Shown: positions 19,611-29,244, numbered from the stretch's first letter. The stretch: DNA of 64,000 bases from Lineus longissimus (GCF_910592395.1 NC_088313.1:9548501-9612500), one strand, 5' to 3'. The notes: a model not told the origin generated them from the letters alone. Program-made: numbers and translations.

Positions 19611-19896
19611 GCCCGAAGTACCAGACCATGATCTAGGCAACATAGGTTTCAGCAGGTCTACCAAATGGTGGCTTTTTGGTAGTGAAGTACCCAGAGGCGA
19701 GATTGTCTTTTCCGCCCAGGTCATTATCTCATACATTGTCATATTGACTTGTATAGTCAACCTATCTGCACAAAACGGGGATAGTAATCTTTGGACTGCT
19801 TTAATGTCTTGTACATTAGGGTATTTGCTACCTGCACCAAGTTTACAAGTCATTAAAAGTCCATCACGTCATCGAAGCAGCACTTCATTTCAGTAA
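19591..19896 (+). CDS. Small Polinton membrane protein
   Basis: A 101-residue ORF with a hydrophobic segment IVFSAQVIISYIVILTCIVN (about residues 38-57) and a second shorter apolar stretch ending SCTLGYLLPAPSLQ (about residues 73-86). The pattern 'VPRGEIVF.AQ.I.IYIV', 'NLS', 'LW.ALMS..LGYLLP.P' recurs in membrane proteins placed between integrase and minor capsid genes of Polintons. Probably a virion or host-membrane protein; function unknown. It starts inside the end of the chromodomain frame. Confidence 0.7.
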   Translation: MSHIIVEPEVPDHDLGNIGFSRSTKWWLFGSEVPRGEIVFSAQVIISYIVILTCIVNLSAQNGDSNLWTALMSCTLGYLLPAPSLQVIKSPSRHRSSTSFQ

Positions 19897-19983
19897 ACAC
19901 TTAGATTAATTGCTACCCGCAACAAGTTTAGAATTGCTATCAAAATACCATCGCAACATTAGATTACATCAGTACAATAAAGG

Positions 19984-20832
19984 ATGGCGAATAATACGGG
20001 TGGTTTTTACTTGACCTGTGCGAGCAATGCGTCTACCAATTTGTATGCAGATAATACACAGTCTGGATTCAAAAATCAGTTGGCAGAACCACTAGATTTA
20101 AAAGACCACGAGGTAGCAATTGTTGATTTTTCTTACACAGAAACTTGGTACAATGTGCAAGAAGATTTTACAGGTATATGCATTACAAAAAAACAAAAAA
20201 AAAAGTCAGATCTCGACCAACTTATTGATAAGTTAGCACCAGCAGCAGTCGACCAGCTCATTATCAAAGTTGAAAAGGGTTTTTATCCGACCAATCAGAA
20301 CTTTTTCAAAGTTCTGAACAGCGAATTAGCTAATCATCCAGAATATGGATTCGATGATAATACTTTTATCTATAAACCAGTACTCCAAAAAGTTATGGTA
20401 AAGTTACCGCCTGGCATACACTTTTTGATGAGTAAGCAATTGTGTCAAATTGCAGGCTTCGAGTCCACCCTCCTGGGTGGCTATAACCTTTTGGCTAATG
20501 ACACAAACCATATTAAGTTATTTGATGCAAACTGGGTTTCTGATGTACACCAAGGTCTTTATACCTTCTTTGTCTACTGTGACCTAGTCCGTTTACAAAT
20601 TATTGGTGACACAAAGGTTCCATTATTAAGGACAATAGGAATAAAACCTCGTAAAGAAGTTGAACAAGTTACCAGAACATTCACAACACCGCACTATGTT
20701 CCAATGGCAAAGAATTATGTGCAGTCTATAGAAGTCCTTATAAGAGATGACACAGGGCAACCTATCTCATTTCAGCGTGGAAAGACGCTAGTCAAACTTC
20801 ATATTAGACCTAGAGCACCTTCTTATCTGTAA
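19984..20832 (+). CDS. Minor capsid protein (penton-like)
   Basis: A 282-residue intact ORF. The N-terminus (FYLTCASNASTNLYADNTQ, then LAEPLDLKDHEVAIVDFSY) matches the conserved opening of the single jelly-roll minor capsid proteins of Polintons, where 'P.NT...F...L..PI.L.....VAL' forms the first strands. The rest is strand-rich, with a terminal HIRPRAPSYL. The protein would form pentameric capsid vertices. Length fits the family. No major capsid gene is found next to it, which is unusual. Confidence 0.85.
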   Translation: MANNTGGFYLTCASNASTNLYADNTQSGFKNQLAEPLDLKDHEVAIVDFSYTETWYNVQEDFTGICITKKQKKKSDLDQLIDKLAPAAVDQLIIKVEKGFYPTNQNFFKVLNSELANHPEYGFDDNTFIYKPVLQKVMVKLPPGIHFLMSKQLCQIAGFESTLLGGYNLLANDTNHIKLFDANWVSDVHQGLYTFFVYCDLVRLQIIGDTKVPLLRTIGIKPRKEVEQVTRTFTTPHYVPMAKNYVQSIEVLIRDDTGQPISFQRGKTLVKLHIRPRAPSYL

Positions 20833-20837
20833 GACTC

Positions 20838-21263
20838 ATGACAGCGGTGCGCATGCAGTATGGCCAATATGGCTATGGAATGCCAGTGTTTGTTGGACAG
20901 CGAATACAAAGGGGGCGTGGTTTGGGCGGTATATTTGGTAGCTTGGCAAAGACATTTCTGCTACCTGCTCTAAAAAGTGTTGGCACGTCACTACTGGCCT
21001 CTGGACTGAAGAAAGCCACTGGGGCTGTTGAAGACATAGGTCGTGGAAAAGGTGTTGCCATGGCCCTATTACAGGGACAGAGATCGGGGAAGGTTGTGTC
21101 CCTCTTCGATCGGGCACTCTGTCCTGTTATTCTCCAAGAGCTCACCAAGCCGCGATGTAGAATGGAAACGTGGCGCCTTGATCATGCCGGTGTGCAAGGG
21201 ATAGCAGTCCTAGGGCTGATAGTCCGTGTAACAATAGCCCGCATTGCTAAATGTTTTGGTTAG
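20838..21263 (+). CDS. Glycine-rich core/minor virion protein, C-terminus doubtful
   Basis: The ORF starts five bases after the minor capsid stop. Its first ~80 residues read YGQYGYGMPVFVGQRIQRG, then RGLGGIFGSLAKTFLLPALK and SVGTSLLASGLKKATGAVED, a pattern ('RG.GLG..FG.L...LP.LK..G') found in small basic core or pVI/pX-like proteins that follow the penton gene in Polinton-type viruses. After about residue 85 the composition changes to an unrelated-looking Cys-containing tail, so the natural C-terminus may have been replaced or frameshifted near 21085. Function by position: virion assembly. Confidence 0.55.
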   Translation: MTAVRMQYGQYGYGMPVFVGQRIQRGRGLGGIFGSLAKTFLLPALKSVGTSLLASGLKKATGAVEDIGRGKGVAMALLQGQRSGKVVSLFDRALCPVILQELTKPRCRMETWRLDHAGVQGIAVLGLIVRVTIARIAKCFG

Positions 21264-21324
21264 GGTGAGCGGTACAATAGATCATGCTGCTTAATTGATC
21301 AAATACAATGCTACCGGACTATGA

Positions 21325-21780
21325 CTCCAGGGGGACTATATCCGCTGTCACACCGGTCAAGCCCTCGCCCTCCTCGCGGCACCGGTGGATGACGAAGTAA
21401 TGAAGGTCCTCTGTCAGAAGGTTGGGAAGCAGACAGATCAACAAGTGAAGGCAACCGCCTTCTTTGGGGCATGTTTGACCCTACCAGCCATTCCTGACTG
21501 GGTGCCGGAGGTTAACTTCACTGACCATATACAGCGTCATCCGACCTACACCCGAGGAGGAATCCGAGCGTTCATCCTCGTCACCCAGGGAAGATTCGTT
21601 TATATTAAGAGGCAGAGACGGCTGAGGGGCGTCCCGAGAAGTGCCTGTCTTCTCTTTATCCAGTTTCGACAAGCCATGAAGATGCGGTACGCCCCTGGTG
21701 GACTGGGATTCGAGGAGGCCAAGGAGAACTTCCTGAAGACCACCAGGGATCGGATGTTCTGGTCTCAATTCTCCAAATAG
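21325..21780 (+). CDS. Unrecognised ORF, G+C-richer than neighbours
   Basis: Open from just after a stop at 21322-21324 to the TAG at 21778-21780, with an in-frame ATG at 21400 and a GTG at 21385. It reads through ALALLAAPVDDEVMKVLCQK, FFGACLTLPAIPDWVPEVNF, RGGIRAFILVTQGRFVYIKR and GLGFEEAKENFLKTTRDRM. No family is recognised. Codons use C/G at third position far more than the adjacent Polinton genes, suggesting a separate origin. It could be an acquired gene, an exon, or a fragment of a nested insertion. Confidence 0.35.
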   Translation, partial: LQGDYIRCHTGQALALLAAPVDDEVMKVLCQKVGKQTDQQVKATAFFGACLTLPAIPDWVPEVNFTDHIQRHPTYTRGGIRAFILVTQGRFVYIKRQRRLRGVPRSACLLFIQFRQAMKMRYAPGGLGFEEAKENFLKTTRDRMFWSQFSK

Positions 21781-22707
21781 ACCAGTAACTTCCAAGCCAA
21801 ACCAAACGGCCCTTATCAGGGCCACCCCAAATATTTCAAAAGAGATACTTTACCACAATGCCATGTTGCTTTACCAATGATGTACACTGAACGTGTTTCA
21901 TGTACATAAAATATTTTTTAAAGAAATAAATAAGTAAAATATATGCCCTAGCCCATAGAATACACCTCCTTGCCATCTATTTCCACCACATTTGACATGA
22001 ATGTCAACGAAAGCAGATGCTTGATGAAACTAGCGCCACCCACCAATCTTATCAAGGGTTTAGATCCGTTTCTATCGCATCCGCATCAGGTCCGAACTTA
22101 GCTTAGTCCGGACTAACGAATGTGGTGCAGTTCGACTACAGGATTGGTAAGTTAACAGGTACGGCTACAGGCGGCGCCACTCTATGCGCGTTAGGTGTTG
22201 TTTTGACAGAACCAACACTTCCGCTCATGCGCAATACGTTCACATTGACACGCCACCTGTAGCCATACTTAGTAACTTGATCTTAATCCGGACTAATGCG
22301 GTTCCATTACAGATAATTTCTGCTTTAGATCCTGGTCTATTCTAAGTTCGGCTTAAATCCGCTTGTCCTATCCGCACTTAATAAGACCGCTCTTAGTGAG
22401 AGCCGGACTTGTTTAGTCCGGACTAGCTGAAATGGAATCACAACTAATTCGGATGTTGTCCGCACTTTCCTGAAGTGGAACCGCAACTTGGTGTTGGGGA
22501 TTTAAAGTCCCAAGACAAAAAAAGGGTAATCCTTACCATTTGAAATCCTTCACGCGGGAAGAAAGCTTATTCCAATTTGAAAAGCATGAACATAAAAGTA
22601 TGATGAAGGCTCCGAGGAAAGACATTAGCTTGTTTTTGTCACCCTAAACCTTCCCATGGAGACATTTTGATAAAACTATTTAAAGAGAAATTCTGCTAAC
22701 TTGTGAC
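21781..22707. repeat. Non-coding, inverted-repeat-rich stretch
   Basis: No ORF of note. Between about 22040 and 22500 there are many related palindromic words (TTAGTCCGGACTAA, TTTAGTCCGGACTAGC) and a separated inverted pair, GGCTACAGGCGGCG near 22163 and CGCCACCTGTAGCC near 22252. This looks like a MITE or several overlapping MITE ends inserted in the region where a capsid gene would be expected. Confidence 0.5.
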
Positions 22708-23494
22708 ATGATTGAGCTCACAACATCTGCACCCGTACGTGGCTCTCGTGTGATCGTCATGAGTGATATTCCAGATAAGTACAGCATTGCCAATGCCAAT
22801 ATGCAAATGCCCCACCAGCAGTAAGGGCTTCGTTAGATCATGTGCTGTGTCAGGCCATGGATGATCAACTGCCATTTGTGCGAATTGCCAGGGTGTTCGT
22901 ATATGGCCAACAGGCCTACGACGACCTTGAGACGTCAGAAGAGTCTGGAGGTTGCTCCTTTTCTTTTACTAACTGGTACCGACCTATCGATGGCACATTG
23001 TTTGTTCTGAATCGTACAATACCAGCGGAAGAAAGTTACGGACCATTCACTATGATTGATATCTTCAATTTACCAAGAATACCCACTTTACCCATCTATC
23101 AGGTCATGGAAATATTGGACAACAGGTACACAGCCCTAATGAGTTGGATCATGATCGATACTGGACAATTCAAAACAATGATCTGTTTCCAAAGCCCGTG
23201 TTCGACTTACCACACTGTGTAATGAAATCAGGAAGGTTTGTCAGTGATAACTACCAGCCTGAATTAGCCTACTGCGAAGGGGTCATGATTTTACCAACAA
23301 ACATTCAACATCTTGGATGGACACATGATCGGGTGCGAGTTATTCATAGAGACAGTTTCAAAATCACGATGGTCGAAGTTGGACCTGGTGCATGGTTCAT
23401 TTTACAGACATGCAGATTACGCTTTCTTGAGCAGCCCAAGGATACAACTTGGTTTCTCCTCTACAATGAACACCTACCAAAGTTCTATGTCTAA
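22708..23494 (+). pseudogene. Unrecognised right-end Polinton gene, frameshifted
   Basis: Coding signal runs in three pieces: Met at 22708 (IELTTSAPVRGSRVIVMSD), a second frame to 23221 (SFSFTNWYRPIDGTLFVLN; PFTMIDIFNLPRIPTLP) and a third to 23494 (FVSDNYQPELAYCEGVMIL; WFLLYNEHLPKFYV). Changes of frame fall near 22820 and 23130-23150. Together they would give roughly 260 residues of mixed strand/loop character. I do not recognise the family. Position next to the right terminus suggests an accessory gene of the element. It does not show major-capsid or protease motifs. Confidence 0.4.
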
Positions 23495-23988
23495 GAATGT
23501 TCATATGTCTCCTTAGTTATGTAAGGCACAGTGATTATTAGTGAATGAATTATTCCAGAGAAACATTAGCCTCCATTGTCATTGACGCGGGCAAAATGTA
23601 TGCAAATGATGTATATTGGTTTGTCCCACACTTACCAATACTATGAGAGCCATTGCTCTTATGTAATGACCACCAATCACTCGCTGCACATCAGAATCGG
23701 ATGCATTGTGACAAGGTCTACCTGGACCTGCATTTCTATTAAGCATAATATTGTCCTACACAATGTCCAGTGTCCGCTCTGACCCACATGCCTAGACAAT
23801 TACCTTAGATGAGCGTGATTCCGGGGCGTGATTGTATCATACTCATCTGATACCGGACCCAAAACATAACCATCCAGGATCCCACCCTTCCCCAAGGATA
23901 GACACCCAAGAACAAGATACCAAGTCTCAAATATTCACCTCGGTATCTGGTAGTATGCTCGTTAATAACAATTGCTTCTTTAACATCA
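23495..23988. other. Polinton right subterminal region, non-coding
   Basis: About 490 bp between the last coding signal and the right inverted repeat. Short frames only. Nothing recognisable beyond AT-rich sequence. Confidence 0.4.
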
Positions 23989-24114
23989 TGCTGGCTTGTG
24001 ACGTCATGCTGGCCACTGATGCTTGTGACGTCAGAGGAACGCGTGATGTAAGAGGCAGGAACCGCCTCAGAAGAACCGCCTCAATGCTGGTCCTTATTGA
24101 CGAACCATACTACT
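23989..24114 (-). repeat. Polinton right terminal inverted repeat
   Basis: Reverse complement of 8974-9099; ends in GACGAACCATACTACT. Contains the matching pair of TGACGTCA palindromes at 23999-24006 and 24026-24033. Confidence 0.93.
23999..24033. promoter_or_regulatory. Paired CRE-like palindromes in right TIR
   Basis: TGACGTCA at 23999-24006 and 24026-24033, mirror of the left pair with the same 27-bp spacing. Confidence 0.5.
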
Positions 24115-24120
24115 AACCAG
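24115..24120. repeat. Polinton target-site duplication, right
   Basis: AACCAG immediately after the right terminus, identical to 8968-8973. Confidence 0.95.
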
Positions 24121-27023
24121 AACTGGAACTGCTGTATGTGGGTCAAGGTGACCCACCAAACGGGCCACTTGATCATCGGTGTGGGCTACAGAAATCCGGC
24201 ACTCCCCGTCGCCTACTGGGACTAACTTTATGCAAACGTTTCAAACGTCGTCGGCTTGTTTGGTCAGCAAAAGGTTATGCTCGTTGGAGTCTTCAACCAA
24301 AACCTACTGAAAGACAACCCAGGTCACCTATCACTCCTCATAGAATCCCTCAACATGTTCCAACTCGTCAATGCTCCGACCCACTTCACTTCTCACAACC
24401 AATCCCTCATTGATCCAATAATTGTAGGTCAGCCCGACTTCTTCTCCGATGTAAACGTCCTCCCTCAGGGCATCAGCGACCACTGTCCTGTGGTAGTCGA
24501 CATACTCCAAACCAACCCCAAAACAGCATTCAAGCGCCCGATCTGGCAGTTCAGCAAGGCAAACTGGAACGACCTCAAACAAGAAATGTCCAGCGTGGAT
24601 TGGGACAACCTTCTACACACGGCCAACCTCAATATAGCGGTAGAAGTCTTCACCACCACCCTACTTGAGACAAGTAAAAGATTAATCCCCTTCCAGCGGA
24701 TCAAATTCTCTTCAAACGACAAGAACTGGATAACCGCCAATATCAAAATAGAAATCAACAAAAGAAACAAACACTTTGGAAAAGCAAAGAAATCCGGTTC
24801 TAACATCGATTATGATATCTTAAAAAAACAACGCAACCACGTTATCTCACTGATCAAGAATGCAAAGGATTCCCACCTTTCGTCGATAACGGACAAATTG
24901 AAAAATGGAAAAAAGGATAAAGACTGGTGGAAACTCGCCAAAAGCATCTGTGGTTCAAGCAAAGACAACACAACTCCTTCACTAAATGTCAATGGCTTGT
25001 CCGTAGACTACCCTACAACCAAGGCCAACATCCTCAACGCTCACTTTGCCAAAATCTGCAAGGTAGATGAGACCAACATACCCGCCCAAGGAGAACTCCC
25101 AAACCTCACCAACAACGAGCTCAACGACATCATAATCACAGAGCAGGATATCGCCGATCAAATCGCCATCATAGACACTAACAAGGCCATCGGCCCAGAC
25201 GGCATCAGCCCTCGCATAGTTCATTCATTGAAGCTCCAATTGACCAAACCGCTCCACATCCTTTTCAACAGATCTCTGAATGAAAACATATTCCCAGAAA
25301 CATGGAAAAAAGCAAACATTACCCCCATATTCAAGAAAGGTGACAGGCACGATAAATCCAACTACAGACCCATTTCCCTCCTCAGTGTCATGGGAAAACT
25401 TTTCGAAAAAATTGTCCACAGAAATGTCTACCACCATGTCCGTTTGCTCATCTCGACGAACCAATCTGGATTCCTGCCTAACCACTCTGCAGTTACCCAA
25501 CTCCTCGAAATAAACCAGCTAATACTGATGGACCTCGATGAACAGAAGGAAGTGTTCTCACTATTCTGTTACATTTCCAAAGCTTTTGACAAGACTTCTC
25601 ATAAAGGCATCGCATCGAAACTTTACCAGTTTGACATCAGAGGAAACCTGCTATCATGGTTCAAGAGCTACCTCCAAGACAGGCAACAACGGGTAGTAAT
25701 CAACGGAAAATCCTCAGAGTGGCTTCGAGTCAACGCTGGCGTCCCCCAAGGATCTATCCTAGGCTCACTGATGTTCCTGATCTACATAAACGACATCACG
25801 GAGGAAACCAACGGCAGAACGAGACTGTTTGCCGACGACACTTCAAACGCATTCGCATCACGAAACCTCATAGCATGCACGCCCAAAATCCAGCAGGATA
25901 TAAACAATCTTTACGCATGGGCAATGAAATGGGCCATCACCTACAACGCAACAAAAACGCTGTATCTGATTACGAGCAGGCGGAGACAACCCTCTGTTAT
26001 CTACTGTCATCTCAACAACGTCGCAATTGATCAAGCCAAGTCACACATGCACCTCGGATTAACTTTCAACGACAAAGGAACCTGGGACGACCATATCCAG
26101 TCAATCGTTACGACCGCAAACTGCAGACTTGGCATACTACAAAACATCAAATACAAAACGGATAAACAAACTTTACTAACGCTCTACAAGACATTTGTTA
26201 GAAGCAAGCTCGAATACGCAGACGTAGTATGGGACGGACTCCCCCAGAACTTAGCAGCAAAACTGGAAAAAACTCAAATCAATGCAATGCGATGTATAAC
26301 AGGATTAACAATCAGCTCTCACCACCGCGACCTTTACAGAGAATCTGGCCTTCTACCACTCGTAAAGCACAGGAAATTCCATCGCCTCGTGATGTTCTAC
26401 AAAATTTAAACGGACTTGCACCAACCTACCTCAAAGACCTCATCCCAGAACTAACCGCCGATAGCCACTACCATAACACACGTTTAGCTACAAACAACAA
26501 TATAACACCTCTCATTTGCCGCACTAATAGCCTCTACTCAAGCTTCTTCCCTTCTACAATCCGCGACTGGAATGCTCTCGACCTTTCTGTACGTGCGAAA
26601 CCAACTCTAAACTCTTACAAATATTCCCTAACCAAACTGCCAGAATTCTCTATCAAACCAATCCCCTCCTGGCTAAACATCGGCCCTCGCCCACTTAACA
26701 TCATTCTCACACGTATGCGAAACAACTGCAGCGGACTAACATCTGACCTATACCTAAACCACGTTTCTGAAAACCCCACTTGCCTCATGTGCCCTATGCA
26801 TTTTCCGGAAATCTCTTCACACTTTCTTCTCGACTGTCCTAAGTACGAAAACCATCGCAACTCCCTAATCGCCAATACCCTTCAAATAACACACTTCCAT
26901 AATGCAACTCTAAACTCAAACATCCTTCTCAACGGCCATCCATCTTTCTCCAACCTCGAAAATGCTCTCCTTATCAAATCAACCCTAAAATTCATATCAT
27001 CCACAAATCGTTTTCCAGTCTAA
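24121..27023 (+). pseudogene. CR1 endonuclease/reverse transcriptase, C-terminal part
   Basis: After the junction the endonuclease frame is recovered as LIIGVGYRNPALPVAYWD followed by a TAA (about 24220), then from 24256 a 717-residue frame: MLVGVFNQ (usual GDFN, Asp changed to Val), SDHCPVVVDI (catalytic Asp-His of AP endonucleases), RT motif A FCYISKAFDK in which the catalytic Asp is Tyr (codon 25570-25572), motif B AGVPQGSILGSLMFLIYIND, motif C RLFADDTSNAF intact. Near 26400 the frame changes; the rest (to 27023) carries LNGLAPTYLKDLIPEL and a CCHC-like CLMCPMHFPEISSHFLLDC. The protein would nick DNA and prime reverse transcription. Four or more lesions make it inactive. Confidence 0.88.
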
Positions 27024-27376
27024 CTCAAAGAAAAATATCTGACCCCCCCCCCCCCTCTTCTCCGTTTCCGCCAACCCCAAACTCGTATGATCATTCCTAA
27101 CTCTTGCATCCCCGTCCCCCTGCACTCTTCAAACTATCTATCCTTTTTTTCTCATTTTTACGAAATTTACTACATTTCAACTTCACATGTTTTTCAATTA
27201 TATATTTTGTATATCTCTTCAAATTATCTTTAAAAAACTTATATCACTATTCGTATCTTTATAAACTTATGTAACAATTTGTACATATTTATATTTTGCA
27301 GTAGTTTAAGCCTTCGGTTTTTAACTGTAAAATACATGTACAGTATAAACCGAATAAACTCTTTGTAAAAAAAAAC
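27024..27376 (+). other. CR1 3' untranslated region
   Basis: Begins with a poly(C) tract (27042-27055), then AT-rich sequence ending in AATAAACTCTTTG and a short poly(A). Contains an imperfect hairpin TTTAAGCCTTCGGTTTTTAA near 27304, and the end of the element. Confidence 0.6.
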
Positions 27377-27640
27377 CTGTCCACCACCGTCCAGAACCCT
27401 ACCTATTTTGTGAAGTACTTCAGTCAGCTGTGTACCATTTGAACGGCCCTCAAAAAACCATGTTGGGCTGGATTCAACAAAGGCTTACTAAAAGGGTATA
27501 TACTATTAGAGACACCTATCCATCACCTTAGACACAGCAGAGAGGAGAGAGATTCTACGATAGTTCGTTACCGACTCCCTGTCCTTTTTTAGCTACGCTG
27601 GCTTCCAGCGGAGCTTATGGTTTGAACTGGAGCTGGCCGA
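27377..27640 (-). pseudogene. LINE reverse transcriptase fragment
   Basis: Reading the minus strand: LRWKPA, a stop, KKDRESVTNYRRISLLSAVS and KVMDRCL, two stops, then FFEGRSNGTQLTEVLHKIG and RVLDGGG. This is the region between the fingers (usual '..W..A.V.P..KKGD..S..NYR.ISLLS..SK') and motif A of a CR1/Jockey-type RT. Several stops and a frame change make it an old remnant. It abuts the 3' end of the CR1 element at 27376, which apparently inserted into or beside it. Confidence 0.7.
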
Positions 27641-28371
27641 AAGTAGTTCCAGCAAAAAAGTTGCATTTTCATCCAAATTTGCTGAAGCTGGGCCAGAAAA
27701 TGTGCCAGGATACCAATATTTTGAACTCTTGTTTCGATAGGATTATAGCTATTCACAGCAGAAAGACTAAAAGCCCCGTAATTGGCAGTTATTGGCAGAT
27801 TTTAAGCTGGAAATTGTCGTCTGGTCAAAAGTCGCAGAACGGCCTCGATCCTACCTGTCTCTGTAATCTACTGAACGCGCTACACATAAGGCATTGCCCT
27901 AAGGCATTGCAACCGACGCTGATAAAGTGATGGCCATTTTGCGAATGTATATAGAGTGTGTACGTTCACATAGTTCCAATCTAAATCTTTCATAACGAGC
28001 AGTTAGAAAGTGGTATTTCCCTATATTTTGATTCTCAATGTCAACATGTCGTTTTGTGCGGTTATTTTGTCTAATTATTCTCATTAATATTGCCGATAAA
28101 AGACACGTAGAGAAACCCAGATTCATGCGCTCAGTTCATCTACGTACGGTAGACGTTTTGACAGAAAACCAGGGTGAGTTTTCTCTGTATTTTCTCTTGA
28201 TGTGCTAGGTACAATTGGCCATGACAACTGTTATTTGAAAAGTCATAGTATAGAATGACTCCCGTAGCTTGTTTACATAGGAAGTGTTACCGTTTTTGGC
28301 TTTCTGTCTCGTTAAGTTTGCTCAGTCATTGAGTCGAAGTCGAAGATCAAAACACACATGAACGCCTTGGT
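27641..28371. other. Intergenic, no gene recognised
   Basis: Short frames at 27622-27930 and 27899-28126 show no family motif. A small direct duplication (TAATTGGCAGTTATTGGCAG near 27779) is present. Confidence 0.4.
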
Positions 28372-28530
28372 ATACGGTAAAAAAGGTACAGGAAAAAAAG
28401 GTACGGAAATAAAGGTACAGGAAATAAAAGTACAGGAAATAAAAGTACTGGAAATAAAGGTACCGGAAAAAAGGTACCGTAAAAAAAGGTACAAAAAAAT
28501 GGCATAAATAGGTAAAAAAGGTACACAATT
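28372..28530. repeat. GGTACAGGAAATAAA minisatellite, copy 1
   Basis: About ten variable units of 13-16 bp of the form GGTAC(A/C)GGAAA(T)AAA, followed by ATGGCATAAATAGGTAAAAAA and GGTACACAATT. The whole block, including that unique end, recurs inverted at 34625-34790. The three phase-shifted minus-strand ORFs here (Phe/Tyr/Pro-rich) are translation of the repeat, not genes. Confidence 0.85.
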
Positions 28531-28904
28531 TTTTTTCTGAATGTTATTCTCTTCAACTGGTTCAGACTCGGCCTTAGTGGCCTATGTCTTAATCTTTTCT
28601 CGCCCATTTTCTTCTTCTTTGACTAAGGTGGTGCCTTATAAATAGTTTAATACATTGCGGACAATTTTGTAACAGAATGAATTTGAGGAAAATTCTTTGA
28701 AGAAATTGCCCGACAGGGGAGCTGACGTTTTTTTGGTAATAACTACACCCATGTTCTTTTAAATTTTAAAAAACTCGAGTCGTATTCTTATTAGGGGCGG
28801 ATCCAGGGTCTTGGGGAAGGGAGGCGCACCTGGCATCCTACCTGGCATTTCACATTAAGATTCTCGCCAATTTCCCTAAATAGTTTGTGTTTGGTCTTAA
28901 ATCC
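28531..28904. other. Intergenic, no gene recognised
   Basis: No coding frame or repeat structure that I can support in this stretch between the minisatellite and the start of the duplicated segment. Confidence 0.4.
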
Positions 28905-28966
28905 AAAAGTATTAAGGTAGCAGGAAGGGTTGGGCGTTTGTGGTTTCTGAGTCTGAGGGGGTTGGT

Positions 28967-29034
28967 GTCTGTTCACTGTGCTTTAAGAGAGACTAGGCAT
29001 GGCGCCAGTCTCTCTTAAAGCACAGTCAACAGGC
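28967..29034. repeat. 28-bp perfect-type hairpin, copy 1
   Basis: Left arm 28967-28994 and right arm 29007-29034 (AGTCTCTCTTAAAGCACAGT...) pair over 28 bp with two mismatches around the loop AGGCATGGCGCC. The second copy at 58941-59008 pairs with one mismatch less. A half copy lies at 59325-59360. Confidence 0.85.
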
Positions 29035-29244
29035 ATTTGGTCTCAGTATTTGGGTTTTGATTGCCATGACTGTACCCCTGTAAAAGTCGGAGGAGGAGAA
29101 GTTTGGAATGATGAAAGCATTGAAGAAGGAGAAATGTTATTATTGAGGAAAGCAAAATTTATTATGAGACTAGAAGGCAGTGTCAGCTGCATTTACAATG
29201 GCAGTACCCTACATGTAGGTGGAACAGGTCCCCGTGGCCTTTGA
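28999..29244 (+). other. Repeated short ORF (81 aa), unrecognised
   Basis: An open frame starting in the hairpin loop (GGCATGGCG) and reading YLGFDCHDCTPVKVGGGEVW and ESIEEGEMLLLRKAKFIMR. A nearly identical frame occurs at 58973-59167 in the second copy of the duplicated segment, where it ends earlier. Conservation between copies is that of the whole DNA segment, with substitutions at similar density, so there is no evidence of coding selection. Confidence 0.3.

Larger units (their letters stand above)
8974..24114 (+). mobile_element. Polinton/Maverick DNA transposon
   Basis: The element is 15,141 bp, begins AGTAGTATGG and ends CCATACTACT, has inverted repeats of about 126 bp, and is flanked by a perfect 6-bp duplication. 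It encodes the diagnostic set: protein-primed DNA polymerase B, packaging ATPase, retrovirus-like integrase with chromodomain, and a penton-like minor capsid protein. All genes are on one strand. The insertion interrupts the CR1 ORF within a Glu codon. A 1,170-bp palindromic repeat with its own duplication is nested at 15928-17097. The copy is inactive: polymerase frameshifts, a missing integrase Glu, and no major capsid or protease found. Confidence 0.95.
24115..27376 (+). mobile_element. CR1-type LINE, 3' half
   Basis: Continuation of the element started at 7380. It holds the rest of the endonuclease, the reverse transcriptase, a C-terminal zinc-knuckle region and a ~350-bp 3' UTR ending GAATAAACTCTTTGTAAAAA. 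At 27377 the sequence passes directly into an older LINE fragment on the opposite strand. Confidence 0.88.

Noticed and set aside
22842-23221. Major capsid protein fragment
   Set aside because: Length, strand pattern and motifs do not match the double jelly-roll proteins I know of; left as an unknown gene.
24138-24413. Plus-strand ORF at the CR1 restart
   Set aside because: The endonuclease homology lies in a different frame (LIIGVGYRNP..., then 24256 onward); this ORF is a shadow frame.
28322-28607. Phe/Tyr/Pro-rich minus-strand ORFs
   Set aside because: All three frames are open because of the GGTACAGGAAATAAA minisatellite; no gene.
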